Source of the DNA: Dromaius novaehollandiae
Taxonomy: Eukaryota; Chordata; Aves; Casuariiformes; Dromaiidae
Length of the DNA: 64,000 nucleotides
Direction of reading: 5' to 3'
Assembly (NCBI RefSeq): GCF_036370855.1
Contig: NW_026991398.1
Span: 1,488,001-1,552,000 of the forward strand
In this document: positions 11,391 through 23,509 of the stretch, one piece after another
Layout: each line of letters starts with the position of its first letter
How positions within the stretch are numbered: position 1 is the first letter of the stretch
The notes under the pieces: model-generated
Told to the model about the DNA's origin: nothing
The model's database searches: none
The model's input: the letters and a program-made list of their open reading frames with translations, nothing else
Program-made: the position numbers and the translations under genes

Positions 11391-13859
11391 AAAACCTTGT
11401 TCTGAGAAACTACTGTATTCAGATTGACGTCTCCTCTCTCTTCTTCTGCCTCTCTGTCTTCTCTTCCTCTCCCTAGTCTGTCTTTACAGAGGCCTCATGG
11501 CCGCTCTGCCCCCCAGGGAAGTCTCCTGGGGGATCCTGCCAAGCAGATCCTGAATGAGCTGAAATCAGCTCTCCTGCAGCCCTGGGCTCTTCTTTGGCTT
11601 TTTGTCTAATTTCTCCACCGCCTCATGATCATTGCAGCCATGTCTGCCCTCCACCCTTACATCCCCATCCAGGTCTGTTCTGCTTGTGACTGACAGAGTC
11701 CAGCCAGTGTTGGATCACTGATTGCCTGTGCCAAGAAATTGTTCTCGGCACTCTCCAGGAATCTCCTGGGCTGCTTGTGCCCAGGCCCACTGCCCTCCCA
11801 GCAGATTTCAAGGGGGTGAAACTACCCTGCGAGAACCAGGATCTGGGACCATGTGGCTTCCCCCAGCTGCCTGCACAAGGTTTCAGCTGCTTCCCTTCCC
11901 TCCTCAGGCAGCTGTTAGCAAACACTCCCAGAATGTCACCCAGACTGCTGTGTCCTCTTCTCCTTCCTACAAGGTCTTGACTGGCTCATCACCTGCTCCA
12001 AGGCAAAGCCCTGTGCACTCCAGCCACACCTTTGCACAGAACACACCTGCACCTCCTCGCCGTCCCAGCCTGCCTTCCTCAGATGCCCAGTTTCATGAGG
12101 ACAAGAAGAGAATCACACCACCTCTCATCCATCAGAGATGATATATGGGCAGGAGGATGGGGAGAGGCAGGCAAAGGGGACATGGCTGCAGTGTTGACTG
12201 TGAGGTCACTTCCACTGCAGCTGCCTGATTGGCCCTCAGCAGATGTGCTGGGCAGCAGGCTTTCTGATGTCACCCAGCACCTCAGAGAGCCCACCCTGCA
12301 GAAATGACAGCCCTGGGGAGGGGAGGGGGTGACAAAGGTGACAGGGACCCATCTGGGTGCTGCTTGTGAGGGCACCTCTGTTGCAGCCACCCCACTAGCC
12401 CACGACCGGCAGGCAGGCAGGCACGGCTCACGGCCACCCTGCTCAGGACTAGCCCTGTGGAGCACACCTGCCACCAAGCAGTGCACAGCTCCTCACCGAG
12501 GTCAGCTCCGAGCCAAGTGTGCTGCCCCCGTGGCCCAGACACACTGTTGACATTATCTGGAGGCTTCCTTTGGCACCTCAACCTTCCCAAAGCAGCACAT
12601 GATGGATTCTTACCAGCCAGAGGGGAATTTTATAGTGTGCTACCAAAAAGGAACCATCTTGCAAGCTCCAATGTGCAGTTTGATGATGGGTGGGTGAGCT
12701 GAACTGTACAAGGCCTGCTGGGAAAGCCCTGGACCACTCCAGAAGGAACTGACCCTCACTTGCTTTCATCCACACCTCACTGCCAAGAGGGCACCTTTGT
12801 CCAAATTAGCCTCAGAGCCACACTTGGGATCTCATCTCACAGGGAGTTCACTTGCAAAGAAGAGTCCATGAATGAGCTAAGACCCAGGCTGTGCCCGAGC
12901 TGATTGGGCAGGAGGTTCGGGAACCTGCAGGCCTCAACCAGCTCAGTGACACACTGCAAAACATGCTCAGCTGAGCTGGACACCTGATCTGTCAGGTCAG
13001 AAATGACTCCCTTAGAGCAGACAGGAGCATGTGGAAAGGCAAGGAACATAATTCTGAGGGACTTGCAAGTTATCTGCACAAAACAACTTCAGCTGTGCAA
13101 GCTGGTTCTCAGCTATGACCCATGAAGTATTTCCTGCTGACTTGCAGGCAAGTGCTTGAGCATCACAACTCACTGTAGTCACACATCTGGGAGAAGTGGT
13201 TTTACAGGCCAATTATTTTCTGAAGAAATACTTTGTCTTTGGAAGTTTTCCTTATTTTGCCCATTTTAAAAGCTAATGACTGTGGCACTGCCACTTGAAA
13301 GGGCGCCTCTGAGTGCTCCACTGTGGCAAGATCATTTCCTTGTGAACTGTGTGGGTGAAAAAAGTCCCACATGATCTAAACTGCTCTGAGGCCTCCTGCT
13401 AGATGTCAGCCCCTGGATGTCTTGTGTCAGAGCCCAGGGCAGTGCGCAGGGTGCAGGGAGCAGCACAGCCCCGAAGCAGCGAGGTCTTCAGCAAGAAGAG
13501 CTCAAGATCCTCTCTATAGTTCAGTGGATTGGAGGGGAGTTACTCAAATGGTTAAGTAAGGGCTAATTGGGAGATAATACTGCATTATTAGCAAAGACTT
13601 TCTAGGGTCCTGCCACATGAGAAGAAAAGAGTGTCCGCACCAATTAGCTATATGGGCAGTATCTCCCCATAGCCTTTGCGAATAGGAGGGAGAGGCAACT
13701 GCTATGCCTCTAGCCTAAAAAACCTTGTGGTTGGACAGATCCCAGAAGTGATAACTTCAAAAATCTCCAACAAAGAACCTTTTCTGAAAGATGGCCTCTT
13801 CTACTCCAAATACTCTAAGCTGCATATTTCTAGGTATTTCACAGTCTATGTGGCATATC
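11391..13859. other. Intergenic stretch, nothing identified
   Basis: Moderately GC-rich DNA with only short overlapping frames on both strands. I see no conserved domain, no clear exon with matching splice sites, and no repeat copy elsewhere in the window. Confidence 0.5.
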
Positions 13860-14280
13860 TGGCTGCAGATCCTGGCAAGAGCTGAGGAAACTCAAGGCCT
13901 GAACCTCAGCACACAGAAGGCAGCAGGCTGCCAGCATCCCTGGCTCTGGCCACCAGGGCAGCCTGGGCCCTGCGAGCCAAGTCACCTCCTCCCCTCCAAG
14001 GGCTCCCCAGCTCCCCAGCCTGGCAGCACTCCCCACGCACAGCACTGCTCTCTCCAGACACCTCCTCCCAGGCAGAGCAGCACCAAGACACAGGGGCCGT
14101 CATCTGTCCCCACCACAGGATACCCCACCACTGTGACACACCGCACCACCTGCCCCTCGCCTCATAGAGGGTTGCCAGCCAACACACGCCTCTGCATCAG
14201 AGACATACAGGGGCCAGGACTAGGCATGGCAGCAGCTAGGGGACCCACAAGGGCCCCAAAACACACAAAGGCCAAGTCTA
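13860..14280 (+). repeat. 400-bp duplicated element, copy 1
   Basis: Nearly the same sequence recurs at 19505-19915, and a more diverged version at 18590-18990, all in the same orientation. The open frames over it are proline/serine/threonine-rich and read in several frames and on both strands, as expected of GC-biased non-coding DNA. Family unknown. Confidence 0.7.
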
Positions 14281-14620
14281 TATCCCTTCACTTCCATTCC
14301 TCCAAGGCCTTGGGACAGGGAATTCCTCTGGACATCCATCTCCTGCTAGAACCTTTGCAGCCATTTGATAAGCGTCACACAGGCAAGCGTGGGACTCAGG
14401 ATGGGACAGCCCACAGAAGAGGGGTTTGCTCTGGGGGGCTCCGCAAGAATCCTGGGAACACCACAGCTGGAGTCACCACACTGTGCGGTTGCTGTAGCCT
14501 AGTGGCACACCCTCCAACGACCCCATGATCGCTCAACAAACCTAGTCAGCAAAGGGGAAGTGACACCACAGACTCAAACCACAGGCATCTAGTTACCGTG
14601 GAATTCTCCACTGAAGGACC
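14281..14620. other. Intergenic stretch, nothing identified
   Basis: No gene, repeat copy or RNA is recognised here. Confidence 0.5.
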
Positions 14621-15142
14621 TGTTGATTTGCGTACTGTTGTCAGCTGAGCACTGGGTTATCTTTTGGTATGCCTACTGGTATTGACTGGGGCCATACAGC
14701 TGTTGTGTAACCATGGCCTGGCATTGTTTGACTGGATAAGGAACTAAGCCCAGGAAGGCTAAGGGAGTAAGCCACATACCTCTGTGTGGACTCGGACTCA
14801 TCATCAGCTGGCCTGCGGACTCGACAACCCACTCATCAGTGGGGACAACCCTGAGGCCAACTGCCAAGGAGAACATGAATCATCCTGGCACAGCTGAAGT
14901 GTGGTGAGAATAACCTGGGGAAAACTGTTACCGTAGGGGTGGCCCCATAAGGACAAGAAAAAAGCAAGAATGGTCATTATATCGTGCATCCGTGGCTTAA
15001 CAGTACGGCTTGGATATACTCTGAGGTTTGTTAATACTTACAGTTTGTAGATTGTTTGGTGTTGCCCAATGTTTGTTATATGTGTAGAACCATTTATCTC
15101 TAATAAACTCCTACACTTGACAAGCAATTTCTCTCAAGCTCA
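14621..15142 (+). mobile_element. Possible solo LTR
   Basis: An isolated block of about 0.5 kb with composition unlike its neighbours. It starts with TG, carries AATAAA at 15102-15107 and ends in CA about 35 bp later, as the R-U5 end of an LTR would. No internal retroviral sequence or second LTR is next to it, and I find no target duplication. Family unknown; a unique sequence with a chance poly(A) signal is the alternative. Confidence 0.35.
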
Positions 15143-15835
15143 GTGTGCCTGGCCTATGAGGGCCTGAAGCAGAAGTGGCCTCACAAGTACAAACTGCACC
15201 AATATGCCTGTGCTGGCCCATGAGGTACTGAGGCCAAGGCACCTCACCATCTGCATCCAAGCCATGGGCCTGATGCTCACCTATGAGGTGCTGAGGCAGA
15301 AAGTGACCTCACCATCATCACCAAACCCATGTGCATGTGGCTGTCTCTCAGGTTCTCAACATCCTCACCAAGACAACCAGCAGTTAAGTACATGACACTG
15401 CCCTACCAGGTAGGGATTGAAAAGGGGCCTCACATTAAGCCTTCAAGCCATGTGCCTGCAGCTGCCCTATCAGGTACTGACTCACCATTGACTTCACAAG
15501 TGCCAATGGCAGCCATGTGCCTGCTGCTGGCCTATCCCGTACCAAGGCACCACTGACCTCACACTCAGCCTCGAAGCCCTGTGCCTGCTGCTGGCTTATC
15601 AAGGACTGAGGCAGAAGCACCTCCCAACCTGCACCAACAGCACTTAGGTGCCTCCCCTGGCCTAGGAGGTGCTGAGGCACAAGTCACCTCACAGGCAGCA
15701 CCCAAGCCAGCTGCCTGCAGCTTGCCCAGCAGCTCCTGAGGATAAAGGGACCTCACAAGCACACACCCTCCCCATGGGCCTGCTGCTGACCTGTCAGGTA
15801 CTCCGGCAGAAGGGACCTCCAAGGCCACACTGAAG
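15143..15835 (+). repeat. Decayed minisatellite, period about 65-70 bp
   Basis: About ten diverged units, each centred on a core like GCCTGCTGCTGGCCTATCAG followed by a tract like GTACTGAGGCAGAAG and a GACCTCACAAGCA-like end. Cores are near 15147, 15205, 15267, 15447, 15518, 15581, 15648, 15712 and 15775, with 15340-15440 more degraded. The repeat explains much of the minus-strand frame crossing it. Confidence 0.75.
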
Positions 15836-17700
15836 CTATTGAAAGGTTTCCTGCTGATCAGGAGAATGCACGGAGGTGACATCCCAAGAACCTGCACCAA
15901 CCAAGAGCCTGCTGGGTACAGCCTTTCCTCTACAGGAAGGTGCTCTGCCAAAGGATCTGTCACAGGGGCAGCTGGGAACCTCCACTGCTTCTTCAGGCAT
16001 GAGACACATCTCTGGGCCAGCCTGTATTTCACAAAACCACACGTGTTGAGGCAGGCTTCTCTGATGCCCTTCACAGAGGAGATCACCTGGATCACCCTCA
16101 TGTCCCTTGATGTCACTGTCATCACTCCTTTCATGACACTCCTCTGCAAACAGCTGTCATCTCCTGGCAAGACTCTCTCCAGGTCATGGGACATCTCCAC
16201 TCTGTCACCCTGGGACCAAATCCCAAAAGGGAACAATTGCACTTGCATTTCCTTTACCATCAAGTCTTAGCTGTGAGCAACTTGTTCTGCAGCACGTATT
16301 AAATGACAGCAGGACACCACTTCCATTTATAGGGCCTTGGTAAAGAGACCAGCCCAGGGAGCAGCTGCACTGGAAAGGGTTTCTGACACTGTCACATCAA
16401 CTCAGCCCTGCACCAGGCATCGACCTCACACCAGACCTCGGCTGTGCCAGCTAGTCTGTAAACACACTGTCTCTGCCCCACAGAGCTGGCCCTTCTGCTA
16501 GATACAACCAAGTGCCAGCAAGAAGAGACGGATGCTCGACCCTCGCCACTTGCACACTCCCCAGGCAATGCTTTGCTTGCTGCCTTGGCTCCTCAACCCA
16601 CACACAGAGGGAAGCTCTTGTGGTGACACCGGGAGGTGGCCAAGGCACTCTGGGCTCACAAGCTGTATGCAAACACTCAGCACAAGATCAGGACCAGAGC
16701 TGGCTCCTTGGGCAATGCTGCTGTTTTCAGAAGGAAGGATGCTGCTCCCTGTGGGCACAGCAGGCTGCTGCTTTCCACCCCCACAACCCCACCACATCAT
16801 GAACCTCCAGCTAGGGACAAGGGTTAGGGCATTTGTTTTTTGTAATAAAGTTACAGACACAACTTGGGAGTCCTGTAGGTCTCCTGAGCCTAAAGTAACC
16901 TCTGCCCCTTTCCTTTCATTAGCTGGACAAGGAGCTTCTGTGAAGGGAGAAAGGGTGCAGAGGCTCTGAAAACGTGGCACCAGCAAGGAGACAGCCCCAG
17001 ACTGGAGGTCTGGGGAAACACCTGCAATCCTGTGGGAATGGGCTCTGCAGCAGGAACCCGGGCTCCGGAGCTGTGTTTGTGGCACACCAATGGCTGGGTG
17101 CCATGGGCAGCCTGGCCCTGGGCACATCTTCACCCCTCACAGAGCCAGAAGCCCAAGAGCTCTGAGAGTTCCTCAGTTCAATCAAAGCAGGCTTTGGGGC
17201 ACGCAGACAAAGGCACACAGGGGATGCTGGCATTTATTATAAGGGTCTTTGATTCATCCTATACAGCACCACAACCATCTAGGAAAAGGAGGGAGCATTA
17301 CAGCATTTGCTGAGCAGGCTGGCACCAACAGCATTTGTGGGAGGAGGAATTTGCAGCAGAGCAGAGGTACCAGGAGGGGAACTCACACCCCAGGTGACCC
17401 AAAAAAGCCAGATGCATTTACGGCAGCCTTCACTTCCATACGCAGCCTCACCTCATTCACTTGCAGCAGGTTCCACAGAGGGCTCACGGTGTTGGCAACA
17501 CGTTGGGACGTGTTGGTGTCACAGTGAAGGCACCCTGCCTCCATCCTCGGGGACTCTAGGACTGCACTGGGAGCCTACATGACTGCAGCAACCTAGGAAG
17601 AAAGAATCGGAGGGTTAGTGTCAGTTCTGCTGGCCTTGCATTCTCACAACAGCCACGGGCAAATGTCTCCCCTCTATGCTGAGCTGTATTTGTGAGAACG
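15836..17700. other. Intergenic stretch with unassigned open frames
   Basis: The longest frames are on minus: 15565-16263, partly made of the minisatellite, and 16498-17133. Neither has a recognisable domain, signal peptide or splice pattern, and neither has a copy elsewhere in the window. I do not call a gene. Confidence 0.45.
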
Positions 17701-18245
17701 TAACCAGCAGGGCCACCGGAGACATTCTACCTGGCTTTTTGGCACAGGTGAGGCCACGTCTGGATACTGGGTGCCATTTGGGCTCTCCAGTTCTAGAAAG
17801 GCACTAACACATAGGAGGCAGTCCAGCCCAGGGACACCAAGAAGGTCAGGGGCTAGAGTACAGGGCATATAAGGAGAGGCTGGGAGAGCTGGGTTTGTTC
17901 AGCATCAAGAACAGAAGGCCAAGGGGGATCTTCCTGCTCTGCACAGCAACCCTATGGAAGGTGCAGTGAAAACAGAGCCAGCTTTTCTTGGAGGTGCATA
18001 GTAACAGCATGAGAGGCAACAGGGACAACTAGGAGCATGGGACATTCTTCTTAGATGTTAAGAACAGCCCTTCTTCTCCATGATGGCGGCCAGACTATGG
18101 CACAGGGACCCAGAGAGGTTCCCCAATCTCCATCCTTGGAGAGATTCAAAACTTCACTGGAAAAGGCCTGAAAATACCTCTGCTCCTGGGACCTGCCTCG
18201 AGCAGGGTGTTGGACCCCCACCTCCAGATGTTTCTCCCATTGCAG
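17700..18245 (+). mobile_element. CR1 LINE, 3' part
   Basis: Plus-strand similarity to the end of CR1 ORF2 and its 3' tail: the region starting at 17865 (AAGGAGAGGCTGGGAGAGCT and following) and the terminal part up to about 18240 are the familiar CR1 end. It is truncated at its 5' side, as most CR1 copies are. It lies between two copies of the 400-bp element. Confidence 0.7.
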
Positions 18246-18589
18246 GCTCAAGGAATCTGCTATCCTAAGACTCTACTCCAAAGGGACTAGCAGCTTTGGA
18301 GCTGCCACCTCCATGGCTGACCAAGGACAGGAGCCTAAGAGGCACCTGTCTCCCCGAGAGGCCTGACTTCTTGTGAGGTGGCATCTGCACTGCCTCAAGG
18401 GTCTGGGCAGGCAAAAAGGGGAGAAGTGGCTCTGACTGCTTTGATTAACTCCCCATCTGTCTGATGGATCAGAATGGATTAAGATCTGGGAAGGGAAGAT
18501 GCAGTGAGGGTCCAGATTCAACAGAAAGCCATTAAGGAGCAAGAAGATGACTTTCTGCAGAAGACTCAGTACAATCTCAAAGACTCGGG

Positions 18590-18990
18590 GAAGCATCAAG
18601 AGCTTCACAAACTGCAAGCCTGAACCTCAGCTGACAGAAGCCAGCAAACTGCAAGCATCCCTGGCTCGCACTAGAATGCTCCAAGGCAGTAACATGGTCC
18701 CCAATGGTTCCCAGCCCCGGGTCTCCCAGAAGGACACCACGATGGCAGGCTGGGCTCTGGGAGCAGAGCACTGCTCTCTCCACACACCTCCTCCCAAGAT
18801 GAGCACCAAGACACTGGGGCCACCACCTGTCCCCAAGACAAGGCACCACATCACTGTGGCACCCCAAACCCACTGCCCCACACCTCACAGAGGATAGCCA
18901 GCCATCACGCGCCTCTGCAGCAGGGACACACAGGGCACAGCACCACACATGGCAGCAGCTGTGGCACCAAGGGCTCCCAAAACACACGGT
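18590..18990 (+). repeat. 400-bp duplicated element, copy 2 (diverged)
   Basis: Clearly related to 13860-14280 and 19505-19915 but with many differences. The end near 18895-18985 matches 19803-19900 closely. Confidence 0.65.
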
Positions 18991-19504
18991 GCAGCAGTGA
19001 CAGCACCTAACCACACCACACCTGGCACACTGATGCCTGCATGGAGGGTGCTCTCTCATTTCCTTGCTGCGGCATAGAAAGCTCACACTACAGCAGGATG
19101 CTGGAGGATCTTAAAGAGGCTGAAACTGGAAGGAAGAGAGACTTGGGTTGCGCAGGCCTTGCAGGGCACTCTGGCTGTGGCTGGCCTACTCAAAGCAACT
19201 GCTTGTCTGTGAAGATTTGGCACATAAAGGCATCAGCCCCTTGACAGTCGTCTCCCAAGAACACACCTGCCTCTCTCCAAGGACCACCGCTCCACAAGGC
19301 CTTCATTTGTCCAAAGAGCTGCCAGCATGTTAACACCCAGCTGGCAACAAGCATGTCCCGCCACTCCTCCACCCTCAGCAAACACGGCTGCAGAGGAAAG
19401 TTCTCATGAGGAAAAGCAAATGAGAGGAAAGGAGGGAAAAAGCAGCCTTGGTTCACATCTCAGAGCAAGCAGAAACACTCCCTGCCCTTTAGTCTGGATC
19501 CTGC

Positions 19505-19915
19505 CTGCAGATCCTGGCAAGAGCTTCACAAACTCAAGGCCTGAACCTCAGCACACAGAAGGCAGCAGGCTGCCAGCATCCCTGGCTCTGGCCACCAGGG
19601 CAGCCTGGGCCCTGCGAGCCAAGTCATCTCCTCCCCTCCAAGGGCTCCCCAGCTCCCCAGCCTGGCGGCACTCCCCACGCACAGCACTGCTCTCTCCAGG
19701 CACCTCTTCCCGTTCTGAACACCAAGACACTGGAGCCACCACCTACCCCCACCACAGGGCACCCCACCACTGTGACACCCTGCACCCCCACCCCTCGCCT
19801 CATGGAGGGTGGCCAGCCAACACGTGCCTCTGCAGCAGGGACACACAGGGCACAGCACCACACATGGCAGCAGACAGGGCACCCCCAGGGCCCCAAAACA
19901 CACACACACATACAC
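19505..19915 (+). repeat. 400-bp duplicated element, copy 3
   Basis: Close copy of 13860-14280. It ends in a short CA microsatellite (19897-19917) and runs directly into the CpG-rich island. Confidence 0.7.
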
Positions 19916-19929
19916 ACGGAAACGTTGCA

Positions 19930-20230
19930 GCCTGCTGCCCTGGCGGCCAGCTCTGCCCCTCCCTTCCCCTCCCCTCCTCCCCCCCACGGGGGGGCGCCAT
20001 GTTATGGGCGGCAGCGCGGGGTGCGGCAGGGCCTGGGGGCAGCCCGGTGCTATGTGCCTGGGCAGTGCGGGGCCCTGGGGCCCAGCTGCTGCCCCGCAGG
20101 GTCTGGGCTCTGCCGCAGGGGCCCCACGGGGCTCCTGGCTGCCCTGCACCCGGGGGCCGTGCCGGGCACAGGGGAGCAGCCCCAGGGCTGCTGCTGGTGC
20201 TGGCCCTGGTGCCAGTGTGGGGGCCCTGGG
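19930..20230. promoter_or_regulatory. Small CpG-rich island
   Basis: A sharp rise in GC and CpG over about 300 bp, including a GGGCGG Sp1-type box at 20006-20011 and a poly-C/poly-G tract at 19978-19994. CpG is rare in the rest of the non-retroviral window. It could be the promoter or first exon of an unannotated transcript, or a GC-biased recombination patch. No exon is provable. It ends where block W2 starts. Confidence 0.35.
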
Positions 20231-20232
20231 CA

Positions 20233-23200
20233 TGGCCACTGCAGGCCACCCCAGCCTCTGGGATGCAGCACCCCTTTCCTGTCAGAGCCAGATCCCAAAG
20301 GGGGACCCACTCCCAGGGAAACCTGGCCATGGATTGCCCCCACCCCCACAGGATCCTGGGGGCTTAGGGCCAAGCCCCAGCACCCAGGAGTCCTGGCTGC
20401 CACATTGTGCCCCCAGCCAGTCAGGACTCTACAACAAGGCTCTCTTGGCAGCCCCCACCCTGTCCAGCCACCCCCACAGCCCAGGATCCACAGCCCTTTT
20501 TACAGTTAACAGTCTCTGTGCAACCCCTCAGGAAGGAGCATCCAAAGCCCTTACCCTCAGTGGAGAGCTTCAGGAGCACTGGCAACAAGGAACTGCAGTC
20601 TGGGCTGATGGTGGTGGTCCAGCAGTCCTCCATCTTGCTTGTCCTCTTGTTCTTGGCTCGCCTCTCCAGATGAGGAGGAAGGATGCTCTTCCCATCTCAT
20701 TACAGAAAACTCCTCTCTGATGTGCCCTTGCTCCTCTGCCTGTTGGTGAGGGGCCCCAGCGTGGCTCCCATCCCCTCTCCTTGCCACGGAGTGGCTCCAA
20801 AGGGCAGTGGCAGGCAGCACATGAGCGGTGCCCAGCAGTGACCAGGCCTTGCAGGGAAGTGAGGGTACCCCTGTGGCACTGGGGAGACCTCTGTATGAGG
20901 TGGCACATCCCACTGTGACCTCAGCTTATGTCATCGGGGACTCAGTAGGTCACTGCCATGGAGATGGCACAGCCAGGGAGAGAGCAGAGATTTCCCCTCA
21001 CATCCTGGAAAACAGTCACTTCCCTTCACCCCAGTTATTTTCCAGACCTTGTTGATAAATCCTTCAGGAATGTCTCCAGATGGTGGCAAAGACTGTGAAA
21101 TATCTAAATTGGGGCACTAGAGAAGTCACTTCTGCACCCCTGCACTGACATGTCTGCCCTGGGCACACCTGTGCAGGAAGCTTCAGGGCTGATTTAAGCT
21201 TTGGCGTTTTTCAAAGCCAGGATCAAAGTCCTGTGAGATCAAAGAGCACAAAGCATGGCCACGGGCTGAGATGCTTTGGTGAGCTTCAAAACTGGTTCTT
21301 GCTGTGGGTTGCTCTTCTTGTAGAAGTAGGATGTAGGACATTGTGGGAGAGGACAGAGCCTTCCTCATTTAGGCACCAAAGCAGACTTTTGTTTTCAAAA
21401 CGCCTCGGCAAGCTTTCTCCATCTGTGGTGCTCCAGATGAAAATAATAAGCCAGAGAAGAGCAAATGTGCCCTTAACACCCATCATCTGGAGGGCCAGGC
21501 CAGGGAGCAAATCTGGGGAAGTTCTCCCATTTCCCATGCATTTTGCCCAGCCTTCCTTCTGGCTGAACCTAACCTGAGCCTAGGGAAAGCCACTTCTCCT
21601 CCCTGGGCCTCAGCTGGGCCTTGGGCTTTTCAGTGTCTCCTCGAAGGAGTGCTTTTGCCTGGGGGTCACTAAAGCCTCTGGCACCCTAGCAATACCCAGC
21701 TGCCACCCAAGCACCTGGATCCCTGCATCTCCCACAGTTTGGACCCTGGGCATCTCAGGACATGCCCACACACCACAGTGCTGCTGCCCAAGCTCCGGTG
21801 CAGAGCCTGGAAGGCAGTGCAATGCCTCAGGACCTGCATTTGGGCTCATTCAGAAGTTTGTGAGGTGACCAGCTCCCATCTCTGCAGCTGCTGAAGCTTG
21901 AGAACGTCCCTACAACCAGCCTTCCTGCTCTTCCTAGTCTTTGCACAGTCCTGAGTGACTCTTGCAGAAGGGAGACTCCATCCCCCTTGAATGCTGTCAG
22001 AGATGTTGCTTTCCAAGTCCCTGCAAAAGGAAGGACTCGTTTACTTCTTTGGGTTGCTTATCCAGGGTGGCACGCCCTCTGTGATGCTGTGAGCCCAGCT
22101 GTGTACCCTGAGGTCTCTGCCCTTTCTCTGCCCTGTCTCCTGGGTGTCTACCCAAAGTCTTGCCAATTCACCAGAGGCCTGAGAAGTGTTGCTGTAGAGA
22201 GCTCACTTGCTGAAGGCCTGACGGAGGCTTGTCTGGGATGTGGCCATGCTCCCAAACCCCCTCCTGCTCCTGGTCTGAGGGGCCAGGAAGGTCCCAGGAT
22301 TGAGAGCAGGGGGTTTGGTGTGGGTGGGATGGGTTTCCCTTGACATGCCTGAGTCATGCCTGGGTTGCTTTTCACACTCAGGAAAACCCCTCTTCCCTAG
22401 GGGCTTGTCTCAAGGCTTTTCCAGACTTCTGTGCAGAAACACAACCTGGTCCAAGATGCCCAAGAGCAGCACAGCCCCCAGCATGGTGCAGGACCCCCAG
22501 GAGCTATATGGCTCTCCTCTTTTTCCACGTGTCCTGATTACATTAACAATTTCTAACATCCCGTTATAGCACGCTATCTGGGCACTGTAACACTGTAACT
22601 CCTTCCATTACTCTTTGTTCATTCCCATACTGTGCTGCTGATTTGCACTGTGGGGAGTTTAAAACTTGTTCCTCTGGGCAAGTCCTTCATTCTGTTTCTC
22701 TCTAGCATTTCCTATCTATCCAAAACATTTCTACTCAGGCTATCCCTTGTGGAAAGGGGACCTCATTGGAGGCAGCTTGGACTTAGCATAGAGTTGAGGA
22801 GTGTAATTAATTTTACAAAACCATAGCATGCCTTTTTTTTTTCCTTCTGGCTTGCAATTAAGAAAAATTCTTCTGTGTCTATTTGCAGCTCGTTCTCTAA
22901 GGAAAGTAGGTGGGAAGTGGGGCATATGAGCTGTAACATTCATTTGCAGACTTCAGTGGAGAAAGGTTAGACTTTAACAAGAGTGATGCAAGTCCCAGGT
23001 GGCTGATGAGGGCAATGGCAAGGTTGGGGAGATGGGGAGGAAGAGTGTCCATGCAGTGTCTGACATTTGGGACACTGCTTTTCCTGTATATCCACACTTC
23101 CTTAGGAGACACTCTGGATCTATGTCATTTGGAGAATGTTGCTGTCACTTATTGTGAAAGCTGAATAAGAATACTAATCCTAATAACCTTTAGGAAATAC

Positions 23201-23375
23201 CTTTATATGATATTCTAACTGAAGTCACCATCTTTCAGCTACTCTGCTGAAACGACTCCAATTAGCTGTACATTACTTGAAGAAAATTACAGGGAGAGAC
23301 GTGGTTCATCAGGGCTTTTTGCATTGTAATGAGCCCCATGGTGTATTTGGTGCTGAGTCCATGAACCTCAGCTAT
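20233..23375 (+). repeat. Segmental duplicate W2 (non-coding)
   Basis: Direct copy of W1 (about 237-3455). It lies just left of unit B, as W1 lies just left of unit A. It has no supportable gene; frames shared with W1 are interrupted differently in the two copies. Confidence 0.7.
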
Positions 23376-23509
23376 TGCGAGGAGATGGAGCAAAATGTTC
23401 AAGTCAAGTCAGAAGCAAATCCTAAACTTTTGTAGAGTGTTAATAGATCCCACTGAGGGCCATTACCAGCAAAGACTCACTGGGGGCTGATTAGAGCAGT
23501 AAATTGTAG

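Noticed and set aside
13791-14528. Plus frame of 245 codons
   Set aside because: Ser/Thr/Pro-rich frame over the 400-bp repeat; the sister copies break it differently and the opposite strand is open too.
15565-16263. Minus frame of 232 codons
   Set aside because: Partly made of the minisatellite, no recognised domain or second copy.
19327-20720. Overlapping plus frames of 346 and 303 codons
   Set aside because: They run through the 400-bp repeat, the CpG island and W2 in different frames, are low-complexity Pro/Gly/Ala-rich, and have no domain; copies of the repeats do not keep the frames.
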